DNA from: Pseudo-nitzschia pungens
Taxonomy: Eukaryota; Bacillariophyta; Bacillariophyceae; Bacillariales; Bacillariaceae
Length of the DNA stretch: 64,000 bases
Assembly (NCBI GenBank): GCA_037355855.1
Contig: CM074759.1
Coordinates: 7,068,001 to 7,132,000, forward strand
Reading direction: 5' to 3'
Shown: in pieces, positions 59,142-64,000 of the stretch
How positions within the stretch are numbered: position 1 is the stretch's first letter
How the letters are laid out: every line of letters begins with the position of its first letter
The notes under the pieces: model-generated
The model's input: the letters and a program-made list of their open reading frames with translations, nothing else
What the model was told of the DNA's origin: nothing
Databases searched by the model: none
Program-made: the position numbers and the translations under genes

Positions 59142-59918
59142 ATGAGTATAGAAAAAATCTTTTTCCTTTGCGATGCTCCTGAGTTCGCTCAATTTCGACT
59201 ACAAGACCCATCTACAACTACTATGGAAGGATTAATAGCTTTTAATAAGCATTTACTGTTTGTTATGACTGTTATTGTAGTGCTAGTAGGTTGGTTGTTA
59301 TTTGCAACAATTTCTAATTATGATGAATTTAATACACAAAAAAGCCAAAGTTTTTTTCATTCTAACGCTTTAGAGATTGTTTGGACTTCTTTACCAGCAT
59401 TAACACTATTAAATTTAGCTTCACCATCATTCACTTTATTATATTCAATGGATGAGATTTCAACTCCTGAAATTTCAGTTAAGATTATGGGCCACCAATG
59501 GTATTGGAGTTATGAAATTTCTGATTTCGATACTATGGCAACTTGTATGGATTCTGATAAAACCTTGAAATATACCTGTTACTTATTAACTGAAGAAAGT
59601 ATTTCACAAAAAAACTATTTAGGATTTTTCCGATTACTAGAAACAAATAAGCGTGTATTATTACCATCAAATACTCACTTACGATTATTGGTTACTTCAG
59701 TGGATGTTTTACATAGCTGGACCATACCATCTTTTGGTGTGAAAGTAGATGCATGTCCTGGTAGACTAAATCAAGTAAATGTTTTCTTAAAGCGAATTGG
59801 TATGTTTTTTGGTCAATGTAGTGAGATTTGTGGAGTAAATCATGGATTTATGCCTATTGCATTATTAGTAGTTCCATCAATTCAATATCACTATTTTGTA
59901 GTTTCAAAACTATTTTAA
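59142..59918 (+). CDS. cox2: Cytochrome c oxidase subunit 2, 258 aa
   Basis: Receives electrons from cytochrome c. It has two N-terminal membrane helices, the GHQWYWSYEISDF aromatic box, and the CuA site C...C with H and M in FGQCSEICGVNHGFMPI. A full-length single ORF, not split. It contains a small insert between the aromatic box and VLLPSNTHLRLLVTS. Confidence 0.97.
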   Translation: MSIEKIFFLCDAPEFAQFRLQDPSTTTMEGLIAFNKHLLFVMTVIVVLVGWLLFATISNYDEFNTQKSQSFFHSNALEIVWTSLPALTLLNLASPSFTLLYSMDEISTPEISVKIMGHQWYWSYEISDFDTMATCMDSDKTLKYTCYLLTEESISQKNYLGFFRLLETNKRVLLPSNTHLRLLVTSVDVLHSWTIPSFGVKVDACPGRLNQVNVFLKRIGMFFGQCSEICGVNHGFMPIALLVVPSIQYHYFVVSKLF

Positions 59919-59929
59919 TTTGAAACTTA

Positions 59930-60003
59930 AAGCCTGTAACTCAGTTGGTTAGAGTGTACGCCTGATAAGCGTAAAGTCAGTAGTTCAAATCTACTCAGGC
60001 TTA
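59930..60003 (+). tRNA. trnI(gau): tRNA-Ile (GAU)
   Basis: Acceptor AAGCCTG/CAGGCTT, D stem ACTC/GAGT, anticodon stem TACGC/GCGTA with loop CTGATAA, T arm AGTAG/CTACT. Confidence 0.92.
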
Positions 60004-60016
60004 TAATATATTTGTT

Positions 60017-61210
60017 ATGGCTTTAAAAAAGAAATTAGTAAAAGAGATTAAAAATTTTACTGTAAACTTTGGACCACAACACCCAGCAGCACATGGTGTT
60101 TTAAGACTTGTTTTAGAATTAACTGGAGAAGTTGTTGAGCGAGCTGAACCGCATATCGGCCTTCTTCACAGAGGTACTGAAAAATTAATTGAGTACAAAA
60201 ATTACTTACAAGCCTTACCTTATTTTGATCGATTAGATTATGTTTCGATGCTATGTCAAGAGCACACTTATTGTTTGGCAGTTGAAAATTTAGTACATTG
60301 TAAAGTGCCAAAGAGAGCTCAATATATAAGAGTTCTCTTTGCAGAGATTACTCGTATTTTAAATCATTTATTAGCTGTTGGATGTCATGCTATGGATGTA
60401 GGTGCCATGACTCCAATGTTATGGGGATTTGAAGAAAGAGAAAAATTAATGGAATTTTATGAAAGAGTGTCAGGGGCTCGAATGCATGCAGCTTATTTTA
60501 GACCTGGCGGAGTTCATACCGATCTACCGAAAGGATTACTAACCGATATTTTTATTTTCAAAGAGCAATTCCGACTTCGATTACTTGAAATCGAAGAAAT
60601 GTTAACTGAGAATAGAATTTGGAAACAACGACTTGTGGATATAGGTGTTGTCTCATTAGAGCAAGCTCAAGATTGGGGTTTTAGTGGTGTTATGTTAAGA
60701 GGATCAGGTTTAGAATGGGATTTACGGATAAATCAACCCTATGAAATTTATGATGAATTAGAGTTTAATACTCTAGCGGGTACCAATGGAGATTGTTATG
60801 ATAGATATTTGATACGTGTTTTTGAAATGAAACAGTCTCTTCAAATTATTGAACAGTGTTTAGATAATATTCCACTTGGCCCTATCAAAACATCCGACAA
60901 TAAAGTAACACCTCCTTCAAGATTTGATATTAAACAATCAATGGAGGCTTTAATTCACCATTTTAAATACTATACAAGTGGTGTTATTATCCCAGCAAAT
61001 GAAACTTACATAGGAACTGAAGCTCCTAAAGGTGAGTTTGGCGTTTATTTAGTATCAAATGATACTAATAAACCCTATAGATGTAAGATTAAAGCACCAG
61101 GTTTTGCTCATTTACAAGGGTTAGACATGATGTCACAAGGTCATATGATTGCTGATGTAGTAACTATTATTGGAACTCAAGATATTGTTTTTGGAGAGGT
61201 TGACAGATAA
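60017..61210 (+). CDS. nad7: NADH dehydrogenase subunit 7 (49-kDa), 397 aa
   Basis: Quinone-site subunit of complex I. Motifs: [39 protein letters not shown]-type helix, and the C-terminal DIVFGEVDR. Starts at the ATG at 60017, 13 bp after trnI. Confidence 0.97.
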   Translation: MALKKKLVKEIKNFTVNFGPQHPAAHGVLRLVLELTGEVVERAEPHIGLLHRGTEKLIEYKNYLQALPYFDRLDYVSMLCQEHTYCLAVENLVHCKVPKRAQYIRVLFAEITRILNHLLAVGCHAMDVGAMTPMLWGFEEREKLMEFYERVSGARMHAAYFRPGGVHTDLPKGLLTDIFIFKEQFRLRLLEIEEMLTENRIWKQRLVDIGVVSLEQAQDWGFSGVMLRGSGLEWDLRINQPYEIYDELEFNTLAGTNGDCYDRYLIRVFEMKQSLQIIEQCLDNIPLGPIKTSDNKVTPPSRFDIKQSMEALIHHFKYYTSGVIIPANETYIGTEAPKGEFGVYLVSNDTNKPYRCKIKAPGFAHLQGLDMMSQGHMIADVVTIIGTQDIVFGEVDR

Positions 61211-61222
61211 ATTTAGTATAAA

Positions 61223-61420
61223 ATGAAGACTATCAAAAGCCTTATAATTTCTTCAAATGGAAGTTATTATTTTTCTAATTTGGGAGAAATATTGTTATCT
61301 AATAAATTAGTTGTTTTAAAAAAACAAGATGATAAAAACTTTAGTTTTAATCAAAAAGAGAAACAAGTTGTTGTTGATTCAAAACAATCATCTTACTATA
61401 AAAAAAAATATCTAAAATGA
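61223..61420 (+). CDS. Small mitochondrial ORF, possibly an L31-like ribosomal protein, 65 aa
   Basis: ATG 12 bp after nad7 and on the same strand in a tightly packed gene string. It starts MKTIKSLIISSNGSYYFSNL and ends in a Lys-rich tail. Stramenopile mitochondria often encode a short rpl31 with an SDGS-type N-terminus; the SSNGSYY pattern hints at this, but no cysteine motif is present. The identity is uncertain. Confidence 0.4.
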   Translation: MKTIKSLIISSNGSYYFSNLGEILLSNKLVVLKKQDDKNFSFNQKEKQVVVDSKQSSYYKKKYLK

Positions 61421-61435
61421 TATATATGTATATAT

Positions 61436-61507
61436 TGGAGTATCGCCAAGTGGCAAGGCAATCGTTTTTGGTACGATCATTCAAAGGTTCGAATCCTTTT
61501 ACTCCAA
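61436..61507 (+). tRNA. trnQ(uug): tRNA-Gln (UUG)
   Basis: Acceptor TGGAGTA/TACTCCA, D stem GCC/GGC, anticodon stem ATCGT/ACGAT with loop TTTTGGT, T arm AAAGG/CCTTT. Confidence 0.92.
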
Positions 61508-61508
61508 T

Positions 61509-62996
61509 ATGGATTTAACTTCTACATTTTATTTTGAAAATATTTTAGTTTACACATCTTTTATTCCGTTAATAGGAATTTTGTTATTAACTTTAATTAA
61601 TTCAGAACAACAAAAACTTTTGAAGGTACTTGCTCTGAATTTTTCAGCATTTCCATTTCTTATTTTTGTATTTTTATGGGGTGGATTTAAAAAGTCAGTC
61701 GGTACTTTTCAATTTGTAACAAAACTTTTATGGATTCCAGTATTGAATTTAAATGTCACTTTAGGTGTTGATGGAATTTCACTATTCTTTTTATTATTAA
61801 CCACTTTATTAATTCCACTATGTATTTTAATTAGTTGGAATAGTATTCAAGCCAATTTGAAAGGTTATTTAATCGCATTTTTATCTATTGAATTTTTTTT
61901 AATTGGTGTATTTTGTGTGTTAGATGTTCTAATGTTTTATATTTTTTTTGAAAGTATTCTAATACCTATGTTTCTAGTTATAGGTATTTGGGGATCAAGA
62001 GAAAGAAAGATCTGGGCTTCTTATTACTTTTTCTTGTATACACTTCTAGGTTCTGTCGTTATGTTGTTATCTATTTTATATATTTACAATCAAGTTGGAA
62101 CCACTGATTACGAAATCTTGTTAACATTTGCATTTTCAGATTTAGAGCAAAAACTTTTGTGGTTTACTTTCTTTTTAGCATTTGCAGCTAAAGTTCCAAT
62201 GATGCCAGTTCATTTATGGTTACCTGAAGCACACGTTGAAGCTCCTACTGCAGGTTCTGTAATTCTTGCAGGTGTATTACTAAAATTAGGAACTTATGGG
62301 TTTATCAGATTTTCTCTACCATTATTCCCTCAAGCTTCGTTCTATTTTGCACCTTTTGTTTATACAATCTCATTGATTGGTATTGTATATGCATCGTTAA
62401 CTGCCATTAGACAGACTGATTTTAAGCGAATTATTGCTTACACATCTGTTGCTCATATGAACGTGGTAATGTTAGGTATTTTTAGTTTCAATAATGTGGG
62501 GATCGAAGGGGCTTTATTACAAAGTTTAAGTCACGGTTTTGTTGCAAGTGCATTGTTCGTAATAATTGGAGTTGTTTACGAGCGTTATAGAACACGACTT
62601 GTTAAATATTATGGTGGTCTTGTTCATACAATGCCTTTGTATATTTCTATCTTTTTATTTTTTACTATGGCAAACATTGGTCTACCAGGTACTAGTGGAT
62701 TCATTGGTGAATTCCTAATTTTTGCAGGTTCTTTTAAAGTGAATTCTAGTGTAACTTTTTTTGGTGCTACTGGTATGATTTTAGGTGGTTGTTATGCACT
62801 TTGGTTATTTAATCGAATTGCTTACGGTAATTTAAAGAGTCAATATATAAAAGAAACTTTAGATATAAACAAACGTGAGTTTTATATTTTTGCTCCTTTA
62901 ATCTTTTATACATTGGTATTTGGTTTAACACCTGATCCTTATTTGAACTCAATCCACATGAGTGTCAATAATCTTATAGAAAATATGTATTTTTAA
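61509..62996 (+). CDS. nad4: NADH dehydrogenase subunit 4, 495 aa
   Basis: Proton-pumping subunit of complex I. Motifs: LGVDGISLFFLLLTTLLIP, FYIFFESILIPMFLVIGIWG, VPMMPVHLWLPEAHVEAPT, GSVILAGVLLKLGTYGFIR and GTSGFIGEFLIF. Starts one base after trnQ. Confidence 0.97.
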   Translation: MDLTSTFYFENILVYTSFIPLIGILLLTLINSEQQKLLKVLALNFSAFPFLIFVFLWGGFKKSVGTFQFVTKLLWIPVLNLNVTLGVDGISLFFLLLTTLLIPLCILISWNSIQANLKGYLIAFLSIEFFLIGVFCVLDVLMFYIFFESILIPMFLVIGIWGSRERKIWASYYFFLYTLLGSVVMLLSILYIYNQVGTTDYEILLTFAFSDLEQKLLWFTFFLAFAAKVPMMPVHLWLPEAHVEAPTAGSVILAGVLLKLGTYGFIRFSLPLFPQASFYFAPFVYTISLIGIVYASLTAIRQTDFKRIIAYTSVAHMNVVMLGIFSFNNVGIEGALLQSLSHGFVASALFVIIGVVYERYRTRLVKYYGGLVHTMPLYISIFLFFTMANIGLPGTSGFIGEFLIFAGSFKVNSSVTFFGATGMILGGCYALWLFNRIAYGNLKSQYIKETLDINKREFYIFAPLIFYTLVFGLTPDPYLNSIHMSVNNLIENMYF

Positions 62997-63000
62997 CTAA

Positions 63001-63354
63001 ATGCTTTATTTATTGGAAACAAAATTACCTGAGAATAAGTCAGTGTTTTTTGCTTTAACTAACGTTTATGGAATCGGTAAAAGCACAGCTTTCTCAATAT
63101 GTAAAAAATTAGGTTTTTCTATAAATTTAAAAACAAAAGATCTAACTCAAGAGCAAATTACTGAAATACTTCAATTAATCGATTCTTTAAATCTAAAATT
63201 GAACAATGAACTAAAAAACTTAAGGTCTATGAACTTAAAAACTTTAGTTTCTATAAAATCTTATAGAGGTTTAAGAAGAGTTCGGGGGCTCCCAGTTCGA
63301 GGACAACGAACTCACACAAATGCCAAATCGTCTAGAAAAGGTAGACGTTTTTAA
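63001..63354 (+). CDS. rps13: Ribosomal protein S13, mitochondrial, 117 aa
   Basis: Small-subunit head protein. YGIGKSTAFSICKKLG and the C-terminal SYRGLRRVRGLPVRGQRTHT with NAKSSRKGRRF are diagnostic. It follows nad4 by four bases. Confidence 0.95.
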   Translation: MLYLLETKLPENKSVFFALTNVYGIGKSTAFSICKKLGFSINLKTKDLTQEQITEILQLIDSLNLKLNNELKNLRSMNLKTLVSIKSYRGLRRVRGLPVRGQRTHTNAKSSRKGRRF

Positions 63355-63407
63355 AGTAATCAAGGTCAGTGATAATTTTTAAGTTTTAAACATTTATTTC
63401 AAATAAC

Positions 63408-63980
63408 ATGAACAATTTATTTATTGCCGAAAATCTTAAGGTTATTACAAAAGTTTTACCGATCTTAAAGATCCAAATACACCAAAAGGAAATTAGTCTT
63501 ATTGTTAAAAGAGACCATTTAATACCTGTACTAATGTTTCTTAAAAATCATATTAAATACCAATTTAAGATTCTTACTTGCATCTCAGGTGTTGATTACC
63601 CTTCTCAAAAATACAGATTCAAAGTTGTTTACGAATTATTAAGTGTTAAATATAATGCACGTCTAAGAGTAAAAGTGTTAACTGATGAACTTACACCAGT
63701 TGAGTCATGCTGTAAAGTGTTTCCGGCTGCAGGGTGGTATGAGTCTGAAACTTGGGATATGTATGGTATATTCTTTGCAAATCATACAAATCTAACTCGA
63801 CTATTAACTGATTATGGATTTGAAGGCTATCCTTTACGAAAAGACTTTCCATTAAGCGGTTTTGTTGAATCAAGTTACGATTACACACGGAAGCGAGTAA
63901 CTAACGAGCGAGTTGAGTTAAGTCAAGAATACCGAGCGTTTAAATTTACTTCTCCTTGGGAAACTTTAGATTTAAACTAA
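63408..63980 (+). CDS. nad9: NADH dehydrogenase subunit 9 (30-kDa), 190 aa
   Basis: Peripheral-arm subunit of complex I. Motifs: FKILTCISGVDYP, VYELLSVKYNARLRVKV, WYESETWDMYGIFFANH, and the family signature YGFEGYPLRKDFPLSGF. Complete; 20 bases remain to the window end. Confidence 0.96.
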   Translation: MNNLFIAENLKVITKVLPILKIQIHQKEISLIVKRDHLIPVLMFLKNHIKYQFKILTCISGVDYPSQKYRFKVVYELLSVKYNARLRVKVLTDELTPVESCCKVFPAAGWYESETWDMYGIFFANHTNLTRLLTDYGFEGYPLRKDFPLSGFVESSYDYTRKRVTNERVELSQEYRAFKFTSPWETLDLN

Positions 63981-64000
63981 AACATAGAATATATGAAAAA

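Noticed and set aside
48021..64000. Nuclear insertion of mitochondrial DNA as the explanation for the right part
   Set aside because: No frameshifts, stops or nuclear repeats in 16 kb and the join is at an N block, so a scaffolding join is the preferred explanation; kept as a testable alternative.

Overview
The window joins two genomes. Positions 1-47,520 are nuclear DNA of a eukaryotic alga, most likely a diatom. The grounds are BspA-type leucine-rich repeats, a protein that I recognise as a diatom-typical CRAL-TRIO-N-like/DUF6824 combination, short GT-AG introns, and a retroelement-rich genome with gene-dense islands. After a block of 500 N (47,521-48,020), positions 48,021-64,000 are intact AT-rich mitochondrial DNA of a stramenopile type: rns 3' part, nad6, nad11 C-terminal part, nad3, cox3, cob, nad2, rps10, nad5, cox2, nad7, nad4, rps13, nad9 and interspersed tRNA genes, all on the + strand.

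Nuclear layout. 1-1,529: secreted LRR-like protein (minus strand, continues off the left edge). 1,530-4,419: gene-free, carrying copies of a dispersed repeat. 4,420-5,967: cysteine-rich protein of unknown function. About 6,240-9,960: Crypton transposon with an intact tyrosine recombinase. 10,476-14,763: gag-like fragment, an about 26-unit higher-order minisatellite, an orphan ORF and a nest of direct and inverted repeats. 14,764-19,335: Ty3/Gypsy retrotransposon with gag and pol in the same frame, separated by one TGA. 19,658-19,883: two long back-to-back palindromes. 21,233-22,795: two-exon DUF6824 gene. 22,891-33,708: a 10.8-kb DNA transposon with about 226-246 bp terminal inverted repeats. 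It carries a RING-like/DDE-like transposase candidate, an Ulp1-type cysteine protease on the opposite strand, and two small ORFs. 33,809-47,183: compact GC-rich host genes for MCM7, a TIPIN/Csm3-like fork-protection protein, a small membrane protein and a large helical-repeat protein.

How the parts relate. MCM7 and the TIPIN-like gene are divergent neighbours and both act at the replication fork. The 10.8-kb transposon sits between the 3' ends of the DUF6824 gene and MCM7, with about 95-100 bp remaining on each side, so it appears to have split a closely spaced convergent pair. Its transposase and Ulp1-like protease, each with a zinc-binding N-terminus, suggest a mobile element that handles ubiquitin or SUMO-type modification. 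This is the strongest candidate in the window for an incompletely described system. The mitochondrial genes encode respiratory complexes I, III and IV and the ribosome; nothing in them is degraded, so the join is more likely a scaffolding artefact than a nuclear insertion.
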